Shown here piece by piece: positions 17,041 through 26,940 of a stretch of 64,000 nt of DNA (its first letter is position 1; the number at the start of each line of letters is the position of its first letter). The stretch lies in assembly GCA_964490375.1 (NCBI GenBank), contig CAZBAZ010000001.1:11439-75438 (forward strand). Direction: 5' to 3'. Origin of the DNA: CAG-1000 sp964490375. Its GTDB lineage: Bacteria; Bacillota_I; Bacilli_A; RF39; UBA660. The position numbers were made by a program, and so were the translations under genes. The notes beneath the pieces are model-generated. The model was not told the origin of the DNA and made no database searches. It saw nothing but the letters and a program-made list of their open reading frames with translations.

Positions 17041-17733
17041 CTAATCTCCAAAGTCATTTTGATATGCAATTAAGCTTGCATTTATAACTCCATCTACATT
17101 ATTAAATTGATCAACTATTGTAGTTTCTATATTAGCAATTTTTTTATTATTTTCTTTAATATCTACTTCTAATGATAGTTCTACTTCATCTTTAAATATT
17201 GATTTACTTCTTATTTTAAATTTCTTTAATGTCTTTAATTTTTTAACTACATCATTATGTGCATCTGCTTTATATTTTAATACTAATAAATATCTATTAG
17301 CTGTTCTAAATCCCATTAAGTATGCCCCAAAGTATAATACTCCAACCATTAAAGTTGCTACTAAAGCTGGAATATATAATCCTGCTCCACACATAATACC
17401 TGCGGCTATTCCCCAAAACATAAATCCTGTATCAACTGGTTCTTTTATAGCTGTTCTAAATCTTACGATTGATAAAGCACCAACCATACCTAAAGATAAA
17501 CTGATATTAGAATTAATTGTTCTAATAATCATTGCTGTTACCATAGATAACATAAGTAAACATAAAGAAAATGCTTTACTATATACTACTCCAGTATAAG
17601 TCTTTCTATATATGTATATAATAAACATTCCAATTACAAATGCTACTATAAGAGATATAATCATATCTCCAACTGAAATTGTTCCTGTAAAATTTTCTAA
17701 TACTGATTTTTTTATTGTATCAACTGCACTCAT
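17041..17733 (-). CDS. DUF4956 integral membrane protein
   Basis: 230 aa. Four or so hydrophobic segments in residues 20-150 (IISLIVAFVIGMFIIYIY, AFSLCLLMLSMVTAMII, GMVGALSIVRFRTAI, GIAAGIMCGAGLYIPALVATL) are followed by a cytoplasmic alpha/beta tail resembling a MgtC C-terminal (ACT-like) domain. The motif GALSIVRFRTAIKEP is the DUF4956 hallmark. ATG at 17733 was chosen because AGGAGG sits six bases upstream; the open frame extends 12 codons more into the preceding gene. Genes of this family commonly sit beside VTC and CotH genes, as here. Function unknown. Confidence 0.85.
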   Translation of the reverse strand: MSAVDTIKKSVLENFTGTISVGDMIISLIVAFVIGMFIIYIYRKTYTGVVYSKAFSLCLLMLSMVTAMIIRTINSNISLSLGMVGALSIVRFRTAIKEPVDTGFMFWGIAAGIMCGAGLYIPALVATLMVGVLYFGAYLMGFRTANRYLLVLKYKADAHNDVVKKLKTLKKFKIRSKSIFKDEVELSLEVDIKENNKKIANIETTIVDQFNNVDGVINASLIAYQNDFGD

Positions 17734-17743
17734 TTTATTCCTC

Positions 17744-18430
17744 CTACTTGATACTTCTACATATTGCAAATTTGCTAACTGCTTCTCTACAACTAGGAAT
17801 ATCGTTTAATATATTTGCAATATGTAATGGTAATATTTCATTAAATTTAACTTCTAAAACTTGTTTTCCATCTTCTGTTACTGAATATGTTGGCATTTCA
17901 TTATCAAATAAATCATAATTGTAAAGACCACTTTCTATATTAGAATCAAATGTAATTCTTACTTCACTTACTGGATATGTAAATGCTATTCTGTGATAAG
18001 CAACAATTACTGATGGAATCAATCCTTTTGTCTTTGTATCATTTATAAATTCTAGTAATAAACCTTCAGGATTCTTTATTTCATTAATTTTACCATTTAA
18101 TATTTTACTATATATGTCTTTTGAAATCAACATTTGTTCTTTTGCTGTATAAGTATTGTGCTTCATTTTCTTTTCAAGTCTTATAAAACTCTCATCATCA
18201 TTATAAATTCTAATTCTATATTTTTTTCTATATAGTACTCCATCCATTTTTTCATAATATGAAGTAGAATCTAAATTATCAAAATATAAACTTTTTATTA
18301 AATAAGAACCATCTTCATAATAAGCATTTTTATCTTTTCCTAATATTAATGATAGTTTTTGTTTTAATACTTCTGCAGCACTATTACTTATTTTAAACTT
18401 TAATTCATGTCTATATTTATATTTTTTCAT
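17744..18430 (-). CDS. VTC-domain (polyphosphate-polymerase-like) protein
   Basis: 228 aa, nearly all one VTC/CYTH-type triphosphate-tunnel domain. Basic and acidic tunnel residues are visible: YRHELKFKI near the start, YLIKSLYFDN, YRKKYRIRIYN, FIRLEKKMKHN (the EKK pattern), VAYHRIAF and VLEVKFNE near the end. In yeast the homologous domain makes polyphosphate from ATP; in bacteria the activity is less documented. The start overlaps the CotH stop by four bases (ATGA). Confidence 0.88.
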   Translation of the reverse strand: MKKYKYRHELKFKISNSAAEVLKQKLSLILGKDKNAYYEDGSYLIKSLYFDNLDSTSYYEKMDGVLYRKKYRIRIYNDDESFIRLEKKMKHNTYTAKEQMLISKDIYSKILNGKINEIKNPEGLLLEFINDTKTKGLIPSVIVAYHRIAFTYPVSEVRITFDSNIESGLYNYDLFDNEMPTYSVTEDGKQVLEVKFNEILPLHIANILNDIPSCREAVSKFAICRSIK

Positions 18431-21342
18431 TTAACATCACCAAAATATTTCTTAACTTCTGAATCAGATAAATTAAAATACGATTTAGCATACTTAACCA
18501 AAATAGCATTTCTTTTTTTAGCAAATGTTTTCATAGCTGTGATTGAACTTTCCCAATGACTATATGAGTTATTCCATCTTTCTGCATTTCTTTTAAATTC
18601 GTCTTTTCCAATTTCTTCTATTATATTGTCTATTTTTTCACTAACATTTTCATAAGACCAAGTATTTTTTAGATTATATGATAGCCTTTCTAAGAATGCT
18701 TTTTTAAATTCATCACTTTTCATTAAATTTCTAAGTAATGTCGTTGGAAAGTTCCATGCTCCCATACCACTTGAATTAGTATATTCAGCAAATGAATTTT
18801 GATTAGTTCTAAAGAATCCTGAATCTAAATCATAGAATATATATTTCCATTTACCATTATCTACTACACTACTACTGAAATATCTAGTATTTAATATATC
18901 ATAGTTAGCAGTATATATTTCACCAATCCAAAAGTCACATAAACTTGTAATATCTATTTGATCTTTAATTTTGTTGTAATTTGATTTATCACTCATAGAA
19001 TTATTAGATACAAAATTTATAAGTGAATTATAATTTTTATTTGTTCCAATTTTTACTTCTCCGTCTATTCTTAATATTGAAGTGTTTTCTTCTGTTGCTT
19101 GTACATTATAATGATTTGAAATAAATGATTCATCTACTTTTTCACGGATAAAATATATTCCCCAATATTTTCCATTAATATATAATGCAATTGGTTTATA
19201 TGCTTGAACATCTACATCTGTGTATTCATCCATTAATGATGTAGCCACTACGTCTTTTATAACGGTTCTTTGACTATCATATTCAAATTCGTCTTGTGAC
19301 CCTGTTCTTAATACAAGAGACTCATACATTGAACTATCTACTGTATCAAATACTTTATATTTTAAATGAGCAGAACCAAATTCTTTTTTAAATTTTATTT
19401 CGTAGCTTTTCTTTTTATAACTTCTAGTAGAACCACCAAATAATTTTAATCCTGCACCTATTTCGAAACTGTTTCCATCTGTGTCATAAAATTCTACATA
19501 AGCCTGTTCAATTACTGAACTATTTAATGATGTATGACTGTTAACATTATTTAATTTTTTTTCATCTATACTTAATGACATAACGGCTATTTTATGATTT
19601 TCGTTCATTATGTATGAGTAAGTTTTGGTTTCACTTTCTAGTTTTCCATCTTCTTTATTCATTATTCTTAAAACAGTAGTCTTCTTAATAGTAAGAGGAC
19701 TACTGTATACTTTAGATGAGACAGTTGGTGTTGAGCCATCAAGTGTATAATAAATTTTTCCACTTCCTGTAAGTGCTACTTCTATTTCATCTTTATTATT
19801 AAATATTCCTCCAGAAACAGAAGATGTTGGAATACTAGACATTGCTATATCTCCATTTCCATTTTTACTTCCTGGTGTTGGAGTTTTATAATAATAAACA
19901 CCATAATCTTTTCCTTTACCAATAGAACTTCCATTTGGAACATCTGATACTAATATAGAGTCAACAATATTTTTATTTTTAGTTAAATATATTCCTTCAA
20001 CATCACCTATTTTAAAGTTTGCATGCTTATATTTATCATTTGACAAACTTTCTGTTCCGGAAGCCATAACTAAATAATATTCGCCTTTGCCAAGTTCAAC
20101 ATTTGGTAACTCATACATACATATGTTATTTGTAGTATTTGTTAAACAATAATCACTTAGTTTAATAGTATCATTAGAATTATTATGTAACTCTATCCAG
20201 TCATAATAATTTCCACCATTTTGAGGCAAATATTTATAATTATTATTCATTACTTCACTAATAATTAAATCATCTGGTGTACTCATATATTTCTTTTGAA
20301 AGTCTTTTATTCCATCTATTCCATTATCATAACCAGGTGAAATACTACTTCCTTCTGACATCGTATTGTTATTTCTAATATAAGCTTTACCATTTGCTAA
20401 ATTAGTATATTCAACTTTATCTATTACTTTACCTTTATTATTAGTTAAAACCGCTACTCCATTTTTACTTTTTAATTTAAATCCAGTACTTAACTCTCCA
20501 CTTTTTCTGCTTATTCCTGATGTATATACTACAACAACTTCTCCCGGAGATAATTTAGTGCTTGGAAATTGCCATTTAAAACTAACGTCTTCACTATTAG
20601 ATAAACTATAATTTGCAATATTAATAGATTTATCACTAACATTTTTGACTTCTATATATCCACTATATTCTCCATTTTTGTTTTTAAAATTACCTTTATT
20701 ATCTGGTAAAACTTCATTAATAACAATAGTTTCATCATCGTTTGAAATTAAGGATGCAATAAACTCTTCATGACCATCAATAGTATTTGCAAATCCAGGT
20801 GTTGGCTTTTCTTGTACAACCCAGGTGCCTTTTGGATCTCTTGCCATCACATAATTTGATTCCAATGAAACAGTTTCTACTGCATCAATTACTTTTCCAT
20901 TTGGTTTAAATAGAGTAACAATTTCTCCACCAGAACTTTTAAGTTTGAAGTCAGCACTTAATTCACCTTTTTTACCAGTTAATTTAACAACTATATATTT
21001 TTTAGATTCTATTGTTATATCTCCAAAGGCCCATTTTACTTTATCATTTTCATCACTTAATCCATAATTCTTCAAGTTAATATCAGAGTCACTTCCATTA
21101 TATATTTCAATATAATCATATAAGTTACCTTCTTCATCAGATATAACTCCATTATTTGATGTCATTATTTCATTTATAACAAGTGAATTTATATCAACAT
21201 CATCATTAGTTAAATCACTTTTATCTAGTTTTGTTCCTTTTTCACCAAATAAAATACTCACTAATAATAAAACCACTATTAATGCTATACTTACTATAAA
21301 AAATAATATATTTTTTTTAAATTTTTTGATATTAAATTTCAT
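18427..21342 (-). CDS. Large surface CotH kinase-family protein with lamin-tail domains
   Basis: 971 aa: N-terminal membrane segment (ILFFIVSIALIVVLLLVSILFG), three lamin-tail-like (LTD) domains at about 50-190, 200-340 and 355-490 (each with INEIMTSN/INEVLPDN/ISEVMNNN, a DYIEIYN/GYIEVKN/DWIELHN strand and GFAN/GYDN/GSKN end), a chitobiase-C-like beta domain (IYYTLDGSTPTVSSKVY) near 530, then a CotH kinase domain at about 580-960. Kinase landmarks: LYINGKYWGIYFIREKVDE, NYDILNTRYF and YDLDSGFF. Bacillus CotH phosphorylates spore-coat proteins; the target here is unknown. First gene of the packed run through tpiA; AGGAG precedes ATG and a weak promoter (TAGAAT-17-TATAAT) lies at 21361-21389. 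Confidence 0.88.
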   Translation of the reverse strand: MKFNIKKFKKNILFFIVSIALIVVLLLVSILFGEKGTKLDKSDLTNDDVDINSLVINEIMTSNNGVISDEEGNLYDYIEIYNGSDSDINLKNYGLSDENDKVKWAFGDITIESKKYIVVKLTGKKGELSADFKLKSSGGEIVTLFKPNGKVIDAVETVSLESNYVMARDPKGTWVVQEKPTPGFANTIDGHEEFIASLISNDDETIVINEVLPDNKGNFKNKNGEYSGYIEVKNVSDKSINIANYSLSNSEDVSFKWQFPSTKLSPGEVVVVYTSGISRKSGELSTGFKLKSKNGVAVLTNNKGKVIDKVEYTNLANGKAYIRNNNTMSEGSSISPGYDNGIDGIKDFQKKYMSTPDDLIISEVMNNNYKYLPQNGGNYYDWIELHNNSNDTIKLSDYCLTNTTNNICMYELPNVELGKGEYYLVMASGTESLSNDKYKHANFKIGDVEGIYLTKNKNIVDSILVSDVPNGSSIGKGKDYGVYYYKTPTPGSKNGNGDIAMSSIPTSSVSGGIFNNKDEIEVALTGSGKIYYTLDGSTPTVSSKVYSSPLTIKKTTVLRIMNKEDGKLESETKTYSYIMNENHKIAVMSLSIDEKKLNNVNSHTSLNSSVIEQAYVEFYDTDGNSFEIGAGLKLFGGSTRSYKKKSYEIKFKKEFGSAHLKYKVFDTVDSSMYESLVLRTGSQDEFEYDSQRTVIKDVVATSLMDEYTDVDVQAYKPIALYINGKYWGIYFIREKVDESFISNHYNVQATEENTSILRIDGEVKIGTNKNYNSLINFVSNNSMSDKSNYNKIKDQIDITSLCDFWIGEIYTANYDILNTRYFSSSVVDNGKWKYIFYDLDSGFFRTNQNSFAEYTNSSGMGAWNFPTTLLRNLMKSDEFKKAFLERLSYNLKNTWSYENVSEKIDNIIEEIGKDEFKRNAERWNNSYSHWESSITAMKTFAKKRNAILVKYAKSYFNLSDSEVKKYFGDVK

Positions 21343-21416
21343 AATAAAACTCCTATCATAATTATACTATAATAAGAGTTATTATTCTATAATATCAGAA
21401 ATCTTTTTATTGTATT

Positions 21417-22409
21417 TTACATAAATAATTTCATAGTTCTTATCATTTGAGCAGTGTATCCAACTTCATTATCATACCATGCTACAACTTTTAATAATTG
21501 TTTTCCATCACTCTCTACAATGTTTGTTAAAAGTCCATCAATAGTGCATCCATATTCTTCTCCAATTATATCTGAACTAACAATTGGGTCTTCAGTATAT
21601 TTAATTGTTTTACTTTGATGTGATTTGAACATATTATTAACTGATTTAATAGTAGCATTCTTTTCTAATTCCAAAGTTACATCTACAACAGAACCATCTA
21701 CCACTGGAACTCTTAGGGCGATTCCATCCATTTTTCCTTTTAAATGAGGAATGACTTTTCCTATTTGAGAAGCTGCTCCTGTTGATGTTGGAATTATATT
21801 AAATGAAGCTGCTCTACCACGTCTTGAATAAATTCCTTTTTTATGTGCAATATCCAAAGTTACTTGGTCATTTGTAATTGCATGAACTGTTGTCATAAAT
21901 CCTTTTTTAATGGTAAACTTATCATCAATTAATTTAACAAGTGGTGCTAAACAATTAGTTGTACAACTAGCTGCACTAATGATTTTATCATTTTTATTTA
22001 ATATTTCATGGTTTACTCCATAAACAATTGTTTTAACATCATCTTTAGCTGGAGCACTTATAATAACATGTTTAGCTCCTGCATTTAAGTGTGCTTGACA
22101 TTTTTCAGCTGATGTGAAAACTCCAGTACATTCTAATACTACATCTACCCCTAGTTTCTTCCATGGTAAATTATTTGGATCCATTTCTGCAAAAACCTTA
22201 ATTTTTTTGCCTTTTACAATTAAATCATTTCCCTCAAATCCAATTTTTCCTTTATATGTTCTATGAGCTGAATCATATTTGAATAAATATGCTAATTGGC
22301 TTGCATCAGTTAAGTCATTTATAGCTACTACTTCAATATCCTTTTCATTTTGTAATAATCTTAATGCTGTTCTTCCTATTCTTCCAAATCCATTAATTGC
22401 TACTTTCAT
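21417..22409 (-). CDS. gap: Glyceraldehyde-3-phosphate dehydrogenase
   Basis: NAD-dependent step from glyceraldehyde 3-phosphate to 1,3-bisphosphoglycerate. 330 aa with Rossmann start INGFGRIGRTALRLL, catalytic Cys in ISAASCTTNCLAPL near residue 150, His in TTVHAITNDQ, RRGRAASFNIIPTSTGAA and the C-terminal WYDNEVGYTAQM. Asp in AINDLTD suits NAD. It is not in the same run as pgk-tpiA; it lies downstream of the nucleoside kinase with 11 bases between. Confidence 0.97.
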   Translation of the reverse strand: MKVAINGFGRIGRTALRLLQNEKDIEVVAINDLTDASQLAYLFKYDSAHRTYKGKIGFEGNDLIVKGKKIKVFAEMDPNNLPWKKLGVDVVLECTGVFTSAEKCQAHLNAGAKHVIISAPAKDDVKTIVYGVNHEILNKNDKIISAASCTTNCLAPLVKLIDDKFTIKKGFMTTVHAITNDQVTLDIAHKKGIYSRRGRAASFNIIPTSTGAASQIGKVIPHLKGKMDGIALRVPVVDGSVVDVTLELEKNATIKSVNNMFKSHQSKTIKYTEDPIVSSDIIGEEYGCTIDGLLTNIVESDGKQLLKVVAWYDNEVGYTAQMIRTMKLFM

Positions 22410-22420
22410 TTTATTTCCTC

Positions 22421-24064
22421 CTATTCAAAATAGCTTCCACCAATAAATTCTCTTAATACGCTTACATTTGGTATTGCTTCACTTGGTATACTTAAAAATC
22501 CCTTTAAAAAATTTAATATTCTAATTGCTTCTTCATAGTATGGAGAATTCTTTTCTACAGAGAATAACAATGGTACTGCATATGTTCTTAAAACTCCAAT
22601 TTCATAAGCAAGAGATGTATTTATTATATAGTCTGCTTCTCTTTGATATGGATATACATATTTTTCTTCACTCTCTCTCATACCTGCCCAATTTCGTAGT
22701 GTTTCTTCTGCAGAATATCCTCTATGTTTGTAATCCCTTACCATACGTCTTAATAATCTTAAATCAGTTGTTGATATATGATTATGCCTATCTAACCTTA
22801 CTGGCGTAAATGGGCTTATATATAATTTTAATTTTTCATTTTGAGGAATTACTGAACTTAATTTTTCATTTATAGCATGTAAGCCTTCTATTACTAATAC
22901 TTCGTTTGGTTTAAGTGTAGTTGGCTTTCTTTTATATTCCTTTTTTCCTGTTAGAAAATTATATGTAGGTAATACAACTTCTTTTCCACTTAATAGACTC
23001 TTTAATTGAGAATTAAATAATTTTATATCTAAAGCTTCAACTATTTCAAATTCGTAACTACCATCTGCTTTTTTTGGACTATCTTCTCTTTCAACAAAAT
23101 AGTCATCAGTAGAAATAACAAATGGTTCTAAACCTCTCGATCTTAAATATAATGCTAGTTTCTTAGAAGATGTTGTTTTACCACTTGAACTTGGCCCCGA
23201 AATAAATATTGCTCTTATTGATTTATTTTTTGCTACTTTATTTGCTACTTCTTCCAAATTTTTATCATATAATATTTCATTTGCTTGAATAAAATCATTT
23301 ATTTTTCCATCTACTACCATTTTGTTTACATCACCTGCATATCTTACGCCTAATCCTGCAAGATCTTTTTCATATTCTTTAAATGCTTCTAATACTTTTG
23401 GTGATGGATTGTATTTTGGAATAATATTTTTTATTGGATAACTTAAAACTATTCCATTTGGTTCAACATAAGTTAAATCAAATCTTTTTAAATAGCCAGT
23501 TGATGGGGGCATTAAATAATAAAAATAGTTGTAGTCATCATCTAATTCATACATAGTTACAGAGTCATTTGTCATATATAAATAATTTAATGCTTTTTCA
23601 GGCTCATTTAAACTTGTAACATAATCATACGCATCACTTCTCGATACACTTATATGTTTAAATGGTATATCTTTTTCAACTATTTCTTTCATAGCCTTTT
23701 TGATTAATGGAATATGATTTGCATTTATTTCTCTTTTACCTGTTATTTCTGTATATAAAGATTTGTCTAATGAATGTTTAATATTTACTACTGCTTTACT
23801 ACCAAAAGCTTCTCTAACTGCTTTAATATATACATATTCTAATCCTTTTGTGTATATTTTTTGACCAATTCTATCAACAGTAGTTATATAATTTACAAAA
23901 GCATCTTCCATAATTTCATAGTCTGCTGGGACAGCTGAACCATTTATTCTTAAAGCAATTACTTTGTCATCATTTATTATCTTTAGTATTTCTCTTACAG
24001 TAATTCCTCTGTTAGTTTCAATAATTCTGCTATCTTCAAATACTAATTCAATATCTTTTTTCAT
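22421..24064 (-). CDS. Nucleoside (uridine) kinase with TGS-like N-terminal domains
   Basis: 547 aa. N-terminal TGS-like region (residues 1-60) and a threonyl-tRNA-synthetase-like second domain precede a uridine-kinase P-loop domain: Walker A ISGPSSSGKTTSSKKLAL near 290, VISTDDYFVERED, and LVIEGLHAINEKL near 395. This architecture is found in Firmicute and Thermotoga Udk-like nucleoside kinases. It likely phosphorylates pyrimidine nucleosides; the TGS part is not a synthetase because the aminoacylation domain is missing. Expected to share a transcript with gap. Confidence 0.85.
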   Translation of the reverse strand: MKKDIELVFEDSRIIETNRGITVREILKIINDDKVIALRINGSAVPADYEIMEDAFVNYITTVDRIGQKIYTKGLEYVYIKAVREAFGSKAVVNIKHSLDKSLYTEITGKREINANHIPLIKKAMKEIVEKDIPFKHISVSRSDAYDYVTSLNEPEKALNYLYMTNDSVTMYELDDDYNYFYYLMPPSTGYLKRFDLTYVEPNGIVLSYPIKNIIPKYNPSPKVLEAFKEYEKDLAGLGVRYAGDVNKMVVDGKINDFIQANEILYDKNLEEVANKVAKNKSIRAIFISGPSSSGKTTSSKKLALYLRSRGLEPFVISTDDYFVEREDSPKKADGSYEFEIVEALDIKLFNSQLKSLLSGKEVVLPTYNFLTGKKEYKRKPTTLKPNEVLVIEGLHAINEKLSSVIPQNEKLKLYISPFTPVRLDRHNHISTTDLRLLRRMVRDYKHRGYSAEETLRNWAGMRESEEKYVYPYQREADYIINTSLAYEIGVLRTYAVPLLFSVEKNSPYYEEAIRILNFLKGFLSIPSEAIPNVSVLREFIGGSYFE

Positions 24065-24121
24065 ATCTATCCCTCTTTACTCTATATATATTATATTATC
24101 AAATTTTTGAGATTTTGAAAA

Positions 24122-24147
24122 GAAAAAACCTCATATATTTTGAGGTT
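24122..24147 (-). terminator. Rho-independent terminator of whiA
   Basis: Minus strand AACCTCA / TGAGGTT with a 7-base loop followed by TTTTTC; the stem reaches the whiA stop. Confidence 0.75.
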
Positions 24148-25061
24148 TACAAATTAATCATTTCTTTTATTTTTCTAAATCTATGATTTATGCAACTTTT
24201 CGATATAGGCTTTTCTGTTTCACTACTTATTATTTCTGCTAATTCTGACATAGAACTTTCTGGATATTTTTCTTTATAAATACATATTGTTTTAATTTTT
24301 TCATCTAATAAATCAAAATCTTTTACTTCTCTTAATTTCTTTATCATTTCTAATTGCTCATTAGATGCATTCATCATTTTATCAACATTAGCTTGTTCAC
24401 AATTGTTAAGTCTATTTGTCATATTTTTATGATCTCTATAAATTCTTATATCTTCATAATAAAATAATGATGTGGTTGCATTTAACATTTTTATAAAGTC
24501 ACTTATTTTTTCGGATTCTTTAATATATACCATGTAATTCTTTTCTCTTTTGATTACTTTACTATTAAAATGTAAATCATTTAATAATCTATTTACTTCA
24601 TTAGCTGTTTCTTCATTTGATATTACAAATTCTGCATGATATCTACTTGTTTTAGGATCATTTATACTTCCGCACATCATAAATATACCACGTAAATATG
24701 CTTGTTTATCTTTTAATTCATCTATTAAATAATTACGAGGTACATAAATTCTGTTACTATTTTCTAGTATACATAAATCATTTAATATCAAATCAGTTTT
24801 TTCATTTACTTTTAGTGATACTAGTTTGTTTTTTCTTAATGTATTTACTTCACTGGTATCCATTCCTATTTCGACATGATAGGTATCTTTAATTAATTTA
24901 TATATTCTTCTTGCTACGCTTAAATTTTCTGTTAATATTTCAAAATTGTCTTCATGTATTTTAACTCCAATATTTAATATAGCTGATAATTCTGCCATTT
25001 TTTCAGATTCACCATATTCTATATTACTTATTTCATTTTTTATATTTGTTGTAAATGACAT
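24147..25061 (-). CDS. whiA: DNA-binding regulator WhiA
   Basis: 304 aa: N-terminal LAGLIDADG-homing-endonuclease-like fold (start MSFTTNIKNEISNI, AYLRGIFMMCGSINDP near 130) and a C-terminal helix-turn-helix (SMSELAEIISSETEKPISKSCINHRFRKI). WhiA affects sporulation in Streptomyces and cell division and chromosome segregation in Bacillus. AGGTGG precedes the ATG. In many Firmicutes it follows rapZ and yvcK, but those neighbours are absent here. Confidence 0.95.
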   Translation of the reverse strand: MSFTTNIKNEISNIEYGESEKMAELSAILNIGVKIHEDNFEILTENLSVARRIYKLIKDTYHVEIGMDTSEVNTLRKNKLVSLKVNEKTDLILNDLCILENSNRIYVPRNYLIDELKDKQAYLRGIFMMCGSINDPKTSRYHAEFVISNEETANEVNRLLNDLHFNSKVIKREKNYMVYIKESEKISDFIKMLNATTSLFYYEDIRIYRDHKNMTNRLNNCEQANVDKMMNASNEQLEMIKKLREVKDFDLLDEKIKTICIYKEKYPESSMSELAEIISSETEKPISKSCINHRFRKIKEMINL

Positions 25062-25110
25062 ACAATCACCACCTAAACTTTAATTAATTATAACATATTT
25101 TAAAAATATT

Positions 25111-25141
25111 AAAAGTTAGACACTTTTTGCATCTAACTTTT
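25111..25141 (-). terminator. Rho-independent terminator after the InlB-repeat gene
   Basis: AAAAGTTAGA / TCTAACTTTT stem of 10 bp with an 11-base loop, T-rich on the minus strand; it meets the stop of the gene at 25141. Confidence 0.7.
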
Positions 25142-26856
25142 TAATCTTCTTTTGATTTTACATTATTTTGACTAATAATTATTGCCATAATAACAATTAT
25201 TATTAAACCTATTACAATTATTAAACTATTAATACTTTTAGTGTCTGTTTTAACAAATTCTATATTACCTGTTTTATCTATTTTTATGTTTGCACTAATC
25301 ATACTTGCATCTTTAGTATATGTTAATGTATATTCATCTACTGATTGTTCTATTTGGTTTAGAATTGATATAGTTGCTTTACTAATAACGTTGTCATTTA
25401 TATCTTTTATAATTAAGTCATGATTACCATCAGAAACATTTTCTAATTCATAATAACCATTATCATCAGTTAAAGTTTCTATTTCATCATCTAAAGATAC
25501 TTTTGTATATGTTAATGCTGCTTTATTAGAGTTAACTATTTTTCCTTTTAATATAGCAGTGTCTATGCTTTTGTATTTTGCATATAATGTAATTTTTGTA
25601 TCTTCACAGTCTGCATTGTTATTTAATGTTAGTGAATTTGTATCAACTTTATTAGTTAATTCTGAGTCATAGTACCAACCTTCAAATATATAGTTTTCTT
25701 TTGTTGGTATTTCTGGATCAATTTTAAATATTGTAAATTCTTCACTAGTTATTTTAATATCTTCTATATTACTTCCACCTAATGTATCAAATGATATTGT
25801 AAGTGTTTTTGCTTCTTCACATATACTTTTTTCAACCCATTTTGGATAAAGAGTTACATCTTTATATCCAATATGGCAATTATTTTTGTCATATTTTTTG
25901 CTTACTTTAATATCACTTGTTTTTTCTGATTCAACTTTTTTTGTTAAAGCAGTATCATAATACCAACCAGCAAATACATATCCGTTTCTTTCTAAATTTA
26001 TTATTGCCGGATTGTCATCACATCCTACACATATTTCTTTTGTTACATTTTGTTGTTCGCTTACTTGATAAGTTAGGGTGTATTTATTATTTACTTCTGT
26101 ATTACATTTTTTTGAAGTGGATGACATATTTGTTTTCTCTTCTTTTTTGGTATTTGCTTTCCAATGAGCATATAGTGTTATGCTTTTATCATAAGAATAA
26201 CATCCGTTAGAGTCATAATGACCAATTTCTTTAATATCACTTGTACTATTTCCTTCAACTTTCGTCATAAATGTTGAATCATAATACCAGCCTCCAAAAG
26301 TATAGCCGGATTTTGTTGGCACAGGTAAATCTGAGTATGTGCCACATCCCCTACAAACTGTTGTGCTACCCAGTTTACTTCCTCCATTTGTTTCATATAT
26401 TAATTCAAAACTTCCACCTTCAATTGTTGGACAATCAATTTTCGTTTCTATTTGTATCCAATTTGCATAGAGATTTATACTTTTATCATAAAAATAACAT
26501 CCATCAGTATCAAAATGTCCAGTTTCTATAACATCATTTATTTTTACACCATTTACTTTCTTTGTTAATGCAGTATCATAATACCAGCCTTCAAAATTAT
26601 AGCCAGATTTTATTGGTGTTGGTAAATAAGATTGTCTTATAGAATCACATTCAGCACATACTGATGTATTTTCTAACTTATCTCCTCCATTTGTATTATA
26701 TATTAAAACATATCCTTCATAAAGTGATATGCATTCATTACTCTTATAAGAAAATTTTGAAGCTGCATAACTACCGTTTACATTTGAAATTGTAAGTGCT
26801 GCAACTAAGTATATTAGCACTAAAGTTGAAAAAAATATGATATTTCTTTTCTTCAT
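25141..26856 (-). CDS. Surface protein with four Cys-bearing InlB repeats and C-terminal membrane anchor
   Basis: 571 aa. Signal peptide or anchor (IIFFSTLVLIYLVAALTI), then four InlB/Flg_new-type repeats (YNTNGGDKL...GYNFEGWYYD...LYANW and similar) at about 45-130, 145-230, 250-340 and 350-430. The first three each carry a CxxC (VCAECD, VCRGCG, ICVGCD) plus another Cys just before the last strand (DGCYFYDK, NGCYSYDK, NNCHIGYK). A CarboxypepD-reg-like domain (ILKGKIVNSNKAALTYTKV...TDDNGYYELENV) follows, then a terminal membrane helix and a basic tail. No LPXTG is seen. Likely displayed on the cell surface; ligand unknown. Confidence 0.8.
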   Translation of the reverse strand: MKKRNIIFFSTLVLIYLVAALTISNVNGSYAASKFSYKSNECISLYEGYVLIYNTNGGDKLENTSVCAECDSIRQSYLPTPIKSGYNFEGWYYDTALTKKVNGVKINDVIETGHFDTDGCYFYDKSINLYANWIQIETKIDCPTIEGGSFELIYETNGGSKLGSTTVCRGCGTYSDLPVPTKSGYTFGGWYYDSTFMTKVEGNSTSDIKEIGHYDSNGCYSYDKSITLYAHWKANTKKEEKTNMSSTSKKCNTEVNNKYTLTYQVSEQQNVTKEICVGCDDNPAIINLERNGYVFAGWYYDTALTKKVESEKTSDIKVSKKYDKNNCHIGYKDVTLYPKWVEKSICEEAKTLTISFDTLGGSNIEDIKITSEEFTIFKIDPEIPTKENYIFEGWYYDSELTNKVDTNSLTLNNNADCEDTKITLYAKYKSIDTAILKGKIVNSNKAALTYTKVSLDDEIETLTDDNGYYELENVSDGNHDLIIKDINDNVISKATISILNQIEQSVDEYTLTYTKDASMISANIKIDKTGNIEFVKTDTKSINSLIIVIGLIIIVIMAIIISQNNVKSKED

Positions 26857-26913
26857 TTGTATGACCTCTATTCTTATGCTCTAATTCTATCATAAAACTT
26901 TTTTTCGTTCAAT

Positions 26914-26940
26914 TAAAAAAGACTGATTTACTCAGTCTTA
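26914..26940 (-). terminator. Rho-independent terminator of the ftsEX-hydrolase operon
   Basis: Minus strand AAGACTGA / TCAGTCTT stem with 5-base loop, followed by TTTTTTAATT; overlaps the stop at 26938. Confidence 0.85.

Noticed and set aside
24868..24882. TTCGACA inside whiA as an 0A box
   Set aside because: Coding position with no promoter nearby.
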